From positions 15,076,902 through 15,140,901 of the forward strand of contig NC_056037.1 in NCBI RefSeq assembly GCF_004379255.2: a stretch of 64,000 nt of DNA, in the 5' to 3' direction. This DNA is from Salvia splendens. Taxonomy: Eukaryota; Streptophyta; Magnoliopsida; Lamiales; Lamiaceae. A program made the position numbers and the translations under genes. The notes under the pieces were generated by a model. That model made no database searches. It was not told the DNA's origin and saw nothing but the letters and a program-made list of their open reading frames with translations. Positions 24,494-36,000 of the stretch are shown piece after piece. Within the stretch, counting starts at the first letter, position 1, and every line of letters starts with the position of its first letter.

Positions 24494-25575
24494 TGTTGGA
24501 GATATAGCTATAAAAAACAATACTAACCGGACGTAATACAACCCGAGAGAAGAGAAAAGAAAAACAGAAACAAAAATTACAATGAGAATTCGAAACTGTA
24601 AAGAAGAACTTAGCCGAGTCGAGGAAGGCCTCTTTCCGCAAGACGAGATACGCCCCGGTAGTGTTCTCAATTTTGGGGTGTCGTCCCCAAAGATGAAACG
24701 ACTACGTCTCGTTCGCTGCAACACCGCAGTTGGAACGAGCTCCGGCGAACTGGAAGAGGAAGAGGGCAGAGCTTCGAAAACTAGGCAGAGAGAGGAAGTA
24801 TGCTTGTGATTTTCAGTGTGTGAAATGCAGTGGAATGACTAGCCTATTTATAGGCCAAGCCACCATGCAGGGTCAACCAAGCCATGAAGGCTCATCATGG
24901 CAGATTCGTAACCGTCGGCGGTTACAAGCTTGTGGCATGAGTGTGCCATTCGCGTGTGGAGCGTGTGCTTTTCTCACGTGGCAGTTTTGACTGTGCCACG
25001 CTTGACGACGTGTCAAGCCACTTGGATTGCTGACTCAGCGGTGGTCTAAAAAGATTATTACGGGTCCAGACCCGAGCCCAAAGACTCAAAGACCAATTGC
25101 CAACATCCAAGTCCAAGTCCAAGATTAAGATCGAGATTGGGACCGGGCCCGAGGCCCGCGACCGCGACCACGACCACGGGCTCGGGCGGGCGGGTGGCGG
25201 CGGCGGCGCGCGCGTGTGCTCGCGTGTGGGCTCTTTCACCCATCTTGGTCCACTATAATTATTAAGTAACATAAAGTCACTTAATTTAAACACATTAAAA
25301 GATGTGTCACTTCTCCAATGTAGGATAATTAACACTAGTTAATTATTCTCTAAGCTCAAGCTCCAAGCTTTAATTAAAAGCTAATTACGCCCAACTTTAA
25401 TCCACTATTTCTCACTCACCGGAAATCAGATTTGAGAAAGTGAATATACTACATTTATCTACGTAAAATGTAGATCGGCGCTATATCATATAATTTCACA
25501 AAATTAAATGTCTCGTCATATTTATTATTTGGTCAAAATCCATTGACCGAGCATATTTAATCCATGATTTTTACA
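24494..25575 (-). repeat. 3' LTR of copia copy 3 (1082 bp)
   Basis: Homologous to the LTRs at 3588 and 48050. It carries the TATTTATA complement near 24844-24851 and the CGCAAGACGAGATA segment near 24638. The first 40 bases after TGTTGG have diverged. Confidence 0.88.
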
Positions 25576-26137
25576 ATCCCCCACATGAGTGGAAATAGCT
25601 GAATGCATATGCATGCAGACACAAGGTCAACCCTCGAGAGGTATATAAGCATAAGGATAGGTAGTTGTTGGCTTTGAACCCTTCATAGTCGACACCATCG
25701 GATACACAGGCGACTTAGTAGCGCGATGCTTTGAACTAATCCCCCACTGCGTGCACCGAAACAATGGTGTTAACGCTTAAACACCTCAACCTCATCCGTT
25801 TTCCCGTTTTGTGTCCATTGCGGTCTTGGACACCACTTTGGATTCATAAGTGCGTTTTATGAAGCGACCACACTTCGCACTTACATATGTGGCTCTTAGT
25901 CAAGTACCTTGCCATACTTGGTCTCTTTGAGAACTCCATCTCTTTGAGATCCTTAAGAACCATTAAAAGTCATAGACTTAGCCTTTACCACTAGGCAAGT
26001 TCTCCAACACTCTATTGCTCTCTAGGGAATAGATATAGTTGAATGTTTCTCATGAACTCTCATAGCTTAGTTGTCCCTTTGAACCGAGTTCTTGGGATCT
26101 CCAGTCTTCATGGTTGGGTTACCACTATGACAATTCT

Positions 26138-27142
26138 TTAATTTGTGGATTTCAGACTCATTCCCTTTAGCAACTTATTCATTTGATCACGGTTTAACCC
26201 TTTGGTTAGCGGATCCGCTAGATTATCTATTGACTTTACATAGTCAATTGTAATCACCCCTGTTGTGATCAAATGTCTAACAGTGTTATGTCGTCGACGT
26301 ATATGTCGAGACTTACCGTTATAGAAGCCATTATTTGCCCTTCCAATAGCCGCTTGGCTATCGCAGTGGATAAGCACTGGTGGCACTGGCTTAGACCAAC
26401 ATGGAATATCTTCAAGGAAGTTCTTAAGCCACTCGGCTTCCTCACCCGCCTTGTCTAAGGCGATGAACTTCGATTCCATGGTTGATCGGACTATACATGT
26501 CTGTTTTGTGGATTTCCACGATACAGCACCACCCCCAATAGTAAAGATGTATCCACTTGTTGAAAGTGAGTCTCTATTGTCGGATATCCAATTTGCATCA
26601 CAGTACCCTTCAAGTACCGGGGGTATCTCGAGAAGTGTAGCCCAAGATTTTGAGTATGTTTTAAATATCTCAAAACCCTCACAAGAGCTCTCCAATGCTC
26701 TTTGCTTGGATTGCTCGTGTAACGACTCAACTTGTTCACGGCACAAGCAATGTCAGGTCGAGTGCAATTAGTTAAGTACATAATGCATCCGATGACCCGT
26801 GCATACTCTTCTTGTCCAACGGGCTCGCCCTTGTTCTTGCTCAAGTGAACGCCGAGTTCAGTTGGAGTCTTAACCGGCGCGCCATCATAGGCTTTGAATT
26901 TATTCAATATCTTCTCAACATAATGTGATTGTGTTAAGATGATTCCATCAGACGTTCTTAGAATCTTCATTCCAAGAATTACATTGGCTAGACCCATGTC
27001 TTTCATGTCAAAGTTTCTCTTTAACATGGCCTTTGTGTCGTTAATTACTTGAGTGTTGCTACATAAGATTAACATATCATCAACGTATAGACACGCTATA
27101 ACATGACCGTTATTAGTGCTCTTGATGTAGACACATTTGTCG
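26138..27142 (-). pseudogene. copia Pol fragment: reverse transcriptase end and RNase H
   Basis: Contains LYVDDMLIL near its start, LGMKIL and [12 protein letters not shown] of reverse transcriptase, then [30 protein letters not shown] and [10 protein letters not shown] of RNase H. A one-base loss in a G run near 26620 (five G instead of six in the complete copy) shifts the frame between the two parts. Confidence 0.9.
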
Positions 27143-27530
27143 ATGTGAAGGGACGGGCACATGTCTTCACGTCGGGTGACCAGGCCCACCCTCAGTCGGG
27201 GGAGATCTACGCAGCGCTGGAGCAAGTGATGGGGAAGGATGCAGGGTATGTTGCAGAGACTGTGATGGCTTTGCATGATGTGGAGGAGGAGGAGGAGAAG
27301 GAGATGATGGTGAGGGTTCATAGTGAGAAATTGGCTATTGCTTTTGGGCTTGTGATGTGTGAAGATGGAGATGATGAGATTAGGATTATTAAGAATCTTA
27401 TGGGCGTGTTTGGATTGTCATACTTTTACCAAGTATGTGTCTAAGATTTGGGAGGAAAATAAGTGTGAGAGATGCCAATAGATTTCACCATTTTCAACAC
27501 GGAGAGTGTTCATGTGGGGACTATTGGTAA

Positions 27531-27735
27531 CACAATTGTTTGGCTTCAAATTTTGAGAATTTTTTATATTGTAGCAAATGTATGATGTATTTTTGAAAAT
27601 TATAAAGAGGGGAGGCGTTTTAATTTGATTAATATAATAGATTGGTAAAACATGGAGGATTAAGTGTTTGAAGAATAAGATGTTCAAACAAGCTACAAAA
27701 TCAAAATTAATTAATACTATATCAAAATCTAATAA
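27531..27735. other. short spacer, former 3' region of the PPR gene
   Basis: AT-rich; no feature seen. Confidence 0.4.
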
Positions 27736-29733
27736 GACCATCCACAATGCCGCCCACCCGACCGCCCACCCGACCGCCGGCGCTGGGCGGTTCGCTGGGC
27801 GGTCTATTGCAGTCGCCCAGCGGGCGAATGGAGAGAGAAACCGCGCAGCGCTGGGCGGTCGCGTGGCGCTAGGCGGTCCGCTCGGCGCTATTGCAGCGCC
27901 CGGATCGCCCAGCGCACCGCCTAGGGCGAAATTAAAATTTTTTTTTTCTGAAACACTATATATACGCGCTTTGCTCGTCATTTTCATTCGCACCACTTGT
28001 TTTAACGAGTACTCTCTCAATCTTAATTTCTGTACAAGATCAACAAGGGAAAATGGATCTCAACAACGAGCCTAGTTCCGGGAGTAGCGGGTCATAAACT
28101 CCGTCGATCCCCGTGGGAAGTGGATGGGGTCAGATGCCCGGGTACTACAACATGTACCCGTGGCAGCAGATGTATTCCGGGATGCCAACGGGGGGAGTCC
28201 GTCGGGGGGGTTTCCGGCGGTACCGGGGTGGGCACCACCGGGATGGGCACCCGGGATGCAGATGATGCCCGGGGGGGTACCGCCGACACAGGGGACTCCG
28301 GGCGTAGTACCGGCTACACAGTGGACTTATGGGGGGTCCCCGGCGACGGCGGGGGATATCTATCGCCCCAGTTTAGATTGTTCGACTGGTTCATCGCACA
28401 CATCGACCCAAACGCCCTTGGGGTTTGATAGTTTCTCCTTAGATGACTTGGTGTTTGATACTCCCGGAGCTCCGGAAACTCTCGTTGAAGGGGGAGGGGC
28501 AGAGCGGGTGCGTGGCGCCCCCGCGAAGAAGGGCAAGAAGAAGGTCGGCGAGTCGTCGCAGCCGGGTGAGGAGGAGGTACGGAGGAGGTGGACGGACGAG
28601 GAGAACGTCGCGCTCTGCAAGGCGTGGGTGAGTGTTTGCGACGATCCTCTCGTTTCGAACGAGCAGAGGATCGTCAACATGTGGGGCAAGATAGCAGCAG
28701 CCTACATGAGATTTTTCCCGGAGGGGAGGCCACGCAACGGGGAGGATTGCCGGAAGGCCTGGAACCGAATCAGGAGTGCGGTCTCCCGATTTTCGGGTTT
28801 GTACACCAACGCACTCTGCATGATGAGCAGTGGCCAAACGGAGGAGGACTGCAGGAAAATAGCTGAGAAAGCCTTCCCACTGAAGGGGGTATACAAGGAC
28901 TTCGCCTACTGGAACTGCTATCTTGTGCTGAACGAGTCCGAGAAGTTCCGAGTAGGTGTCGACTCTGGCTGGCCGAAGAAGCAACGACTGAACTACACCG
29001 GCGATTTCAGCGGCAGCAGCGGTGGTTCCCACGACCTCCCTGAGACGACGCAGGAGTTCCCCACGCCGCGTTCGGTCGGTGGCCGACCTCGCCCGATGGG
29101 GCGCAAGTGCGCTCAGCGGGAGGTGAGGGGGAACGCCGGGGCTTCCCAGGAGGTCCAGTCGGCATCCCCCCTTGGCCAATCCACCGAGGATCTCAAATTC
29201 TTCGCTCGCGCCCAAACGACCGCTCAGTTGATCAAGACGATGGCCGAATGGCGGGTGGCGACGGATCCCGTGGAGAAGAGCGTGCTTCAAACCTTGCTCA
29301 TGAGCCTGCAGGACGAGTTGGAGGCGGCACGGAGGGAGACCGGCGGCGGCGGCGGTGGCGGCGGCGGCGATGGTGGCGACAACGACGGAGGCGACGACGA
29401 CGGAGACGAGGAGTGAATTGGCACTCCTTTTTATTATTGTATTTTTTTTAAATTAATGTATTTTTTTAAATTATTGTACTTTTTAAAATTTTAATATTAT
29501 TATTAAACTTTTCCCGTATATGTCTCGTAAATTAAATTTCGTATATTGTGTGATTGTTAATTATTTCATTTTGTATATATTTGTTAATAGTGATATGGAT
29601 ATTATGTGGCTAGGCTATGGCTGAGCTATTGCTGGGCTATTTGCTTGTTTTGATGATGTGGCAGGAGGATTTTTAGTGCTGATGATGTGGCAGTGGTTAG
29701 GCTATGGCTGGGCTATTCCTATTGTGGATGGTC
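27736..29733 (+). mobile_element. PIF/Harbinger element carrying only ORF1
   Basis: Inverted ends GACCATCCACAATG / complement of GACCATCCACAATA, flanked by TAA on both sides (27733-27735, 29734-29736), the Harbinger target. The subterminal left region is GC-rich with repeated GGGCGGTC/CGCCCAGCG blocks. One gene inside, a Myb/SANT-type ORF1; no transposase reading frame. High GC content inside contrasts with the AT-rich surroundings. Confidence 0.85.
28053..29416 (+). pseudogene. Harbinger ORF1 protein (Myb/SANT-like, NAM-associated C-terminus type)
   Basis: The likely start MDLNNEPSSGSSGS at 28053 meets an in-frame TAA after 14 codons (probably a former CAA), and a frameshift in a G run near 28205 moves translation to the frame open to 29416. 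From there it is continuous: a Pro/Gly-rich part, then RRRWTDEENVALCKAWVSVCDDP (Myb/SANT-like start), then FFPEGRPRNGEDCRKAWNRI, and a basic and acidic carboxyl end with a poly-Gly/Asp tract. ORF1 proteins of PIF/Harbinger elements bind DNA and help the transposase enter the nucleus. An ATG at 28124 would allow a shorter product with an altered amino end, so some function cannot be excluded. Confidence 0.8.
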
Positions 29734-29736
29734 TAA

Positions 29737-30218
29737 ATAAAATAAATGGTGGATTGGAATGTTTGTATCAATTTATCCTATCACTTGAAGTAACAGTCAC
29801 TGATAACATTGTTAAACTAGATGTATCATTCCAAGCAAACAAGACAAGACACTGTGTAACTTGAGAAAACTGAAATCATCCTAACCAACACATTATTAAC
29901 GAATTCATAGCACATGTAGGCAGCTGATGTAATACTTAATATTTTATCCAACTGAGAAGATTTTGAGGGATTTTTCCATGCACTCCCCCTAGATCGTCAC
30001 TACAAGAGTGTTTTTTGTGATGCAATTTTTATATATTTGTATTCTCGATGAAATTAGTAGGTCTGATTTTACTCCAAAACAATAAATAAAATGGTGTGAG
30101 AATTGAGAATGTTTTACTAGTATTTGGCCACAAATCAAACCCCACATAACTTGTACTCCAATTTTGATCGGAAAAATAGCTTAATTTGGGAAAAAACTAT
30201 AGTGCGTTTTGATATGCT
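29737..30218. other. intergenic, AT-rich
   Basis: No feature seen. Confidence 0.4.
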
Positions 30219-30433
30219 AAGAGCATTAGCAGTTAGTGTTGCCCACGGTTCCAAAACCGGCGGTTCCGGTTTGGTCGAAGTCGGAATTGGAACCAGACCG
30301 TGAGGCTATTTCACGGTTCCGGTTCGAAAACCGCCGGTTCCGGTTCCGGTTCGGAACCGCCTGTTTTCCGGCGGTTTACACGGTTCCGGTTCGAAAACCG
30401 GCGGTTTCGCGGTTCGATTTTTTTAAAAACTAG

Positions 30434-31672
30434 AAATTTGGACTTATACAATAAATTGGAACAAGACAATGGATAATTTAAATTGAAATAAGACGAATAA
30501 GGTGAAAATGATATCAATTTTATTGAATTTGAGTTGTAACGGACAACGATACATTACAATTTACAATACATATACAAGTATACAACATACAATAATGTAA
30601 TATAAATTTGAAATTTGGACTTATACAATAAATTGGAACAAGACAATGGATAATTTAAATTGAAATAAGATGAATAAGATGAAAATGATATCAATTTTAT
30701 TGAATTTGAGTTGTAACGGACAACGATACATTGCAATTTACAATACATATACAAGTATACAACATACAATAATGTAATATAAATTTGAAATTTGGACTTA
30801 TACAATAAATTGGAACAAGACAATGGATAATTTAAGTTGAAATAAGACGAATAAGATGAAAATGATATCAATTTTATTGAATTTGAGTTGTAACGGACAA
30901 CGATACACTACAATTTACAATACATATACAAATATACAACATACAATAATGTAATATAAATTTAAAATTTGGACTTATACAATAAATTGGAACAAAACAA
31001 TGGATAATTTAAATTGAAATAAGACGAATAAGATGAAAATGATATCAATTTTATTGAATTTGAGTTGTAACGGACAACGATACATTGCAATTTACAATAC
31101 ATATACAAGTATACAACATACAATAATGTAATATAAATTTGAAATTTGGACTTATACAATAAATTGGAACAAGACAATGGATAATTTAAGTTGAAATAAG
31201 ATGAATAAGATGAAAATGATATCAATTTTATTGAATTTGAGTTGTAACGGACAACGATACACTACAATTTACAATACATATACAAATATACAACATACAA
31301 TAATGTAATATAAATTTAAAATTTGGACTTATACAATAAATTGGAACAAAACAATGGATAATTTAAATTGAAATAAGACGAATAAGATGAAAATGATATC
31401 AATTTTATTGAATTTGAGTTGTAACGGACAACGATACATTGCAATTTACAATACATATACAAGTATACAACATACAATAATGTAATATAAATTTGAAATT
31501 TGGACTTATACAATAAATTGGTACAAGACAATGGATAATTTAAGTTGAAATAAGACGAATAAGATGAAAATGATATCAATTTTATTGAATTTGAGTTGTA
31601 ACGGACAACGATACATTACAATTTACAATACATATACAAGTATACAACATTATATAATAGAAATGTAGAAAT
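30434..31672. repeat. 177-bp tandem repeat, seven units
   Basis: Unit starts (AAATTTGGAC) fall at 30434, 30611, 30788, 30965, 31142, 31319 and 31496: exactly 177 bases each time, ending at about 31672. Units 3+4 and 5+6 share variants (ACACTACAA with AAATATAC, then ACATTGCAA with AAGTATAC), so a 354-bp double unit was duplicated most recently. The unit is AT-rich with short minus-strand open frames; I regard these as incidental. Confidence 0.95.
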
Positions 31673-31908
31673 ATGGAACAATATATATTTTTTTGTTTAA
31701 GCAATTGAGAAAGAAAGACAACTTATAGAACTACGGGAACAAGTATAAGTGTATAACAATGCGTAATAAGAGTAGCACTTGAGTAATTAAATGGAAGCAC
31801 AATAGCACAAATGATAAATTGGAGACAAAGAGAGAGAATTGAGAGATTGAAGAGAGAAACTCTTATTAACACACGAGTGGGGTGAATGTAAATGAGGATA
31901 GATTGGGG

Positions 31909-31920
31909 TATTTATAGATA
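31909..31920 (-). promoter_or_regulatory. TATA box of the hAT element's internal promoter
   Basis: Complement reads TATCTATAAATA. Downstream on the minus strand follows a CT-rich leader (about 31830-31860). Probably the promoter of the lost transposase gene. Confidence 0.5.
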
Positions 31921-32848
31921 AAAATGGGGAAAAATGGAAGAATTCGAATTTGAAATCTGAAAAAAAAATTTGAATTTTCGGAAAACCCGGCGGTTTTTGG
32001 CGGAAACCGCCGGAACCGCCGGTTAACCGCCGGATTTCACGATTAACCGGCGGTTAACCGCCGGTTTCTGGTCCAAAAACCGCCGGAACCGGCCGGTTTT
32101 CACGATTAACCGGCGGTTCATCCGGTTAACCGGCGTTTCCGAACCGTCCCGAACCGGCGGTTCGGTGACGGTTCCGGTTCAAAAAATCTTGAACCTGAAC
32201 CGAACCGTGACCCGAATTGCGACGGTTCCGGTTCGAGGAAATCGCCACGGTTCCGGTTCGGAACCGGAACCGGTGGGCATCTCTATTAGCAGTGGCGCGG
32301 AGCTCCCTGCGGAATTCCACGGAATTCCAAAAAACACCTCCTGCCACGTCATACAGACTTTCCACTGCACTGCCACGTCATACGGACTTCTCACTGCACA
32401 GTGGCGGAATTTCCCGCGGAATTCCCGACAAACTTCCCACAATAAAAAAAATTCACAAATTCACAAATTAAACAATTTTCGGAATTAAGCTGGATGTATT
32501 TATAGAAATTAAAAAAAAACATTTAATGCAATAAATGAGAATTCCGCTCGGACGTCTGTGGGAGTCAACCCAATGGCGGACGTCCGCACGGAATTCCTTG
32601 CGGAATGCCGCGGAACTGCAAATTCCTCGACGGAATTCCGTATCCATGCATGCCACGCACAATGACGGACGTCCGCCACGGAATCCCCGCACGCCGATGG
32701 GAATTCCGTGGTAACGTCCGCCATTGTTGATGCTCTTAATATTGTATAGAAAAATATCTTACGCAATCCTATGTTTCCAATAATACCCTCCAGATTTTTC
32801 CGTGTACAATACAACGCCTCTCTCTCTCTCCCTGTCCATATACACACA

Positions 32849-32857
32849 TATATAAAG
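32849..32857 (+). promoter_or_regulatory. TATA box of the eIF(iso)4G gene
   Basis: TATATAAAG about 210 bp before the start codon, with CT-rich tracts on both sides (32816-32833 and 32876-32935), typical of plant 5' leaders. Confidence 0.6.
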
Positions 32858-33060
32858 GCGCCCAACTCCATTACCATCTTCTCTCCTTCTCCCAAATAGA
32901 GAGAGGAAAGGCAATAATTCTCTCTCTAAAATCTCCTCCATTCCTATCTCTTCACGTATATACATCTATATATACGTAAAATTATAAATATCTCTATACT
33001 TGACGCTCCGAAGCTTTGTGGCGGATTCAACTGCGCGGTGAATTTTGGTTTGCGAGAGTT

Positions 33061-36000
33061 ATGCAGGCTGATCAGACGTTTTTGAGCTTGAGACCAGGTG
33101 GCGGCACTCGCGGCGGAAGCAGAGTATTCGCCCCACGCTTTGATTCATCGGCGACTGCTAATTCCGATCTCCCCCTGTTGCGTCCCCATGGCGGCGGTGC
33201 TGCTTCCTTCACGGTCGGTGATTTTTTGCAATTCGCTGTCAGATCTAGCCTTTTTTTTATTTCTTTCAACCTCTTTTAGGTCGATTTATTAATTCATCAT
33301 CTTCTAGTGCATCTACAGACTGAAGATTTAAGCTTGATTACTGGTATACTGTGTTGTTGTTTTTGTATTTTTTTCACCCGATTCGAAACGAGTGTCTTTT
33401 GGTGTTTTTGTATCTAAATCTGCCTTATTTTGAAACCTTTTAGATTTCTGCATTAGGTTGTTCAATGGTTTAGGGGAAAGATTTTTTTTTCTATAAAACT
33501 CCGTGTTGATACTCGTGCCTTTCTCCTCATACTTTCCAAGATTGTGTTTAATTCAGTTCATCAAAAAAAATATGCGCCTCAGAATTATTGAATAATCTTT
33601 GGATTGAATAACCCAATGCTGAAATATAAAAGGTTTTCAGTGGTTTACATTTAAGAAAATATACGCCTCAGAATTATTTTGCATTTGTTTACATGTGATG
33701 CTTGTTGCAGGGTTTGCATTTAATTTTATCTTTTGCGAATTGCTCTGGGGTTTTTTGGTGTATTTTTTCCCCAAGGAACCTCCTTATAGTGTTATTTTTC
33801 CTGAAAGTCTGGATATTTCAACACGGATTGAAGTTCCATTTTTGCCTATTCTTTAGAAGTTAAAATCATTAAGTTGGCTTTTCTCACAAGGTGAATAATT
33901 GCTGTAAATATATGTGCCTAAAAATGTGTAACTGAAGTGCAATTTTCAGTGTTTTTGTCAAGTAATTGGATCTTTTTTAGCAGTTGCATTGTATTTATAT
34001 CTGTGCGGGAAGGGAATAATGGTTTTCATTTAGAATATTAGCATTTTAGGTACAAGCAAATCCTGTCAGTAGTATAAGCATGTGTACCTGTTGCTTAGTC
34101 CAGCCCCATAATGTTATTTGTTCGTACATTCTGCAGTTTATTCATTTTTCTCTTCATTATTACTCACTCATTCTCTTAAGAACCAATTGTCTATGTAAAC
34201 TACATGGTGCTCTAGAAAAACATTGTGGAATAATAGGACAGTCATAATTGTTATTTCTCATTTATGAAAGTTTTAACTGTCCTTTTATATGCATTACAGA
34301 CTGGAGAATCTCGATTTGATGGTCATGAGCGGATCCGTTACGCTAGGGATCTGTTACTTAAGCTAAGGGAGGAGGTAAGGCTTCTTCTTGGTCTACTAGT
34401 TCCTGAGTAAATAACCTATTGCTAGCTTACGATGGTTTCTCATAACACATTGCACACATTTATCCTTTCATCTCAACATTTAGTGCAAGATGAAGATATA
34501 GTTTCTCCTTTCTAAAAAATATATGAAATTAGTTTCTGCCTCTTCCAGTTTCTTAGCATGTGAGTGCTCCTTTTCCAGTCCCTACATGATTTTGGGTCTG
34601 TCATTACCTAATCAGGGATAGAGATGGACATAATTTGATGGATTTTAGTTGATATGTAATCTAGTTTGTTCGAAGCTTGCAATCTACTCATCTCGACCAA
34701 CTATACTGAAGTGGGATTTCCTCCACGTTTGTCAATTGTTGTGCCTGTATTCATACATTTTCTGATTTTCTGTATTGACATGGTTTGCTTTGTTGCTTGA
34801 GTTTTATGATACAGATGAAACTTATGCATTCTTCTTCCCCATTTGTCAATGATTTTCTGTAATCTTCTGTAGGTTGTAACCATCCCAGAGAAAATTCTGA
34901 AAGTTAAACTAGAAGTTGAAGCTGAGTTTTATGGTACCGATGTGAGCCGGAGTCGTGCAGAAAGCAATGTTGTAAGTTTCACTGTGAATAAGATAATCAC
35001 TCTATCTCATTTGATACTTCTTTCTCCTATTTAAATTATATGTAGATATACTTTGCTGTGTTGGGGTATAGTTACTATTTACTAGAGTATTATTTAGCCT
35101 GATAACTTGACAATCCTTTCTTATTTAAATTGATATAGGTTCCTGATCAGCTCTTGATCCGTTTCTCTGAGCTGGACAACCGTGACTGGCGTAATCGTTC
35201 TACACAGTTGCCTGCTCCTGCAGAGGAAAGACCCTGGGAGTCGGTAAGAGACAGAGACGTTAATGGCAGGTGGCAGCAAGATGCGAACCAGTACAATAAG
35301 CAAGATCAAACACAGTTTTCCAGATCACAGATATCTTCAAACCAAGGGGTAAGGTACCTCTGATAATTTACTGTGTCATATAAAATTTTGAAGCACAATA
35401 AGCAAGATAAAAATCATGTTTGTACTGAAGTTTGTTTTATTTCTCTAAGGGGGTGGTTTGTGTTGTTTATATAAAGAGGTTATAAGAAGAATATTCCCTG
35501 TGGTTTGTTTCTTGGCTCCACTCCTTTTAGGATGTATATGTCATCTGTAGATTCCTCTCTCTCTTCTATAAGTTCTATTTCTCTTCCATAATTCCCCAGT
35601 TTGTTATATTAGGTGTTATAATAGGGCAAGCAGAGAGTTCAGCAGATGTTTTTCAAATATTTTGGGTTCTTTGTGAAGCAATTGAGTGTATTCACGTGCT
35701 GCCTCTGAAACAGGTTGCGCAGACTCTAATTAAGGCGGATGCACCTTGGTCTGCTCGAAGGGGAAATCTGTCTGAGGTGGACCGTGTTCTAAAAACAGTG
35801 AAGGGGTAAAGCTATTTTGTGCATGCTATATCTATCTGATGCATGTATATCTATCTTTTACTCTTGAAGTGTCCCTTTAATATAAAAGACAACACTGGCA
35901 ATAGTGTAAATTGGTGTTTTGGGTTTGATTTTTGAATCACTAGCTATATTAATTTTGCCTTATCACTGTTTCTTTCATGCAGAATATTGAACAAGCTGAC

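Larger units (their letters stand above)
24494..27142 (-). mobile_element. Ty1/copia copy 3, truncated, inside the PPR pseudogene
   Basis: Same family as 48050-55446, minus strand. 3' LTR 24494-25575 (TG..CA limits), polypurine tract next to it, then the Pol carboxyl half. Similarity to the complete copy stops at about 27142, within reverse transcriptase just upstream of YVDD, and PPR-DYW sequence begins at once. The 5' half of the element and part of the PPR gene are therefore both gone: insertion followed by a deletion. The flank at the LTR side is AGGAA (24489-24493); the partner is deleted. Confidence 0.92.
22170..27530 (+). pseudogene. PPR-DYW RNA-editing factor, disrupted by two retroelements
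   Basis: Three separated pieces of one gene. Piece 1 (22170-22706): start MNNATPMALRA, then HLNQTHAQIIHNGH and PPR units, stopping inside VFDEI. Piece 2 (23575-24493) resumes exactly with SQPDTVLWNTLLSG after a TRIM; it has a frameshift near 23757 and ends at LFDEMDERN. Piece 3 (27143-27530) holds the E+/DYW end: HVFTSGDQAHPQ, HSEKLAIAFGL, CLDCH, CSCGDYW, with two more frameshifts (near 27400 and 27455). Compared with Arabidopsis At4g30700-type proteins, roughly 230 residues between pieces 2 and 3 are missing, replaced by a truncated copia element. HxE and CxxCH are zinc-ligand motifs of the DYW deaminase domain, so the ancestor was probably an organellar C-to-U editing factor. Not functional as it stands. 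Confidence 0.93.
30234..32285 (-). mobile_element. non-autonomous hAT element containing a satellite array
   Basis: Ends TAGTGTTGCCCACGGTTCC and the complement of TAGAGATGCCCACCGGTTCC, with an exact 8-bp target duplication TTAGCAGT (30226-30233, 32286-32293). Subterminal arrays of AACCGGCGGTT-like blocks as in 12101-13338, so the same broad family. The interior has seven 177-bp repeats (30434-31672), then a promoter-like stretch on the minus strand (TATCTATAAATA, complement at 31909-31920, followed by a pyrimidine-rich leader). No transposase frame remains. I give it minus orientation because of that promoter. Confidence 0.88.
30219..32737. mobile_element. Harbinger-like MITE split by a hAT insertion
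   Basis: Left end AAGAGCATTAGCAGT (30219-30233) and the rest from 32286 (TTAGCAGTGGCG...) to the right end CGCCATTGTTGATGCTCTT near 32737 form one element with imperfect inverted ends. It is rich in GGAATTCCG blocks. The hAT element 30234-32285 sits in its first 15 bases. Without the insertion it is about 460 bp. Flanking TAA/TTA are compatible with Harbinger. Confidence 0.6.

Noticed and set aside
28439..29290. Minus-strand open frame of 283 codons in the Harbinger ORF1
   Set aside because: Antisense shadow of the GC-rich ORF1 coding sequence; no recognisable domain.
30554..31579. Repeated open frames of 87-105 codons on the minus strand
   Set aside because: They are phase-locked copies inside the 177-bp tandem repeat, biased and AT-rich, with no protein similarity; a by-product of the repeat.
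33072..33292. Alternative frames across eIF(iso)4G exon 1
   Set aside because: Shadows; the true frame is fixed by the family amino end and by phase with exon 2.
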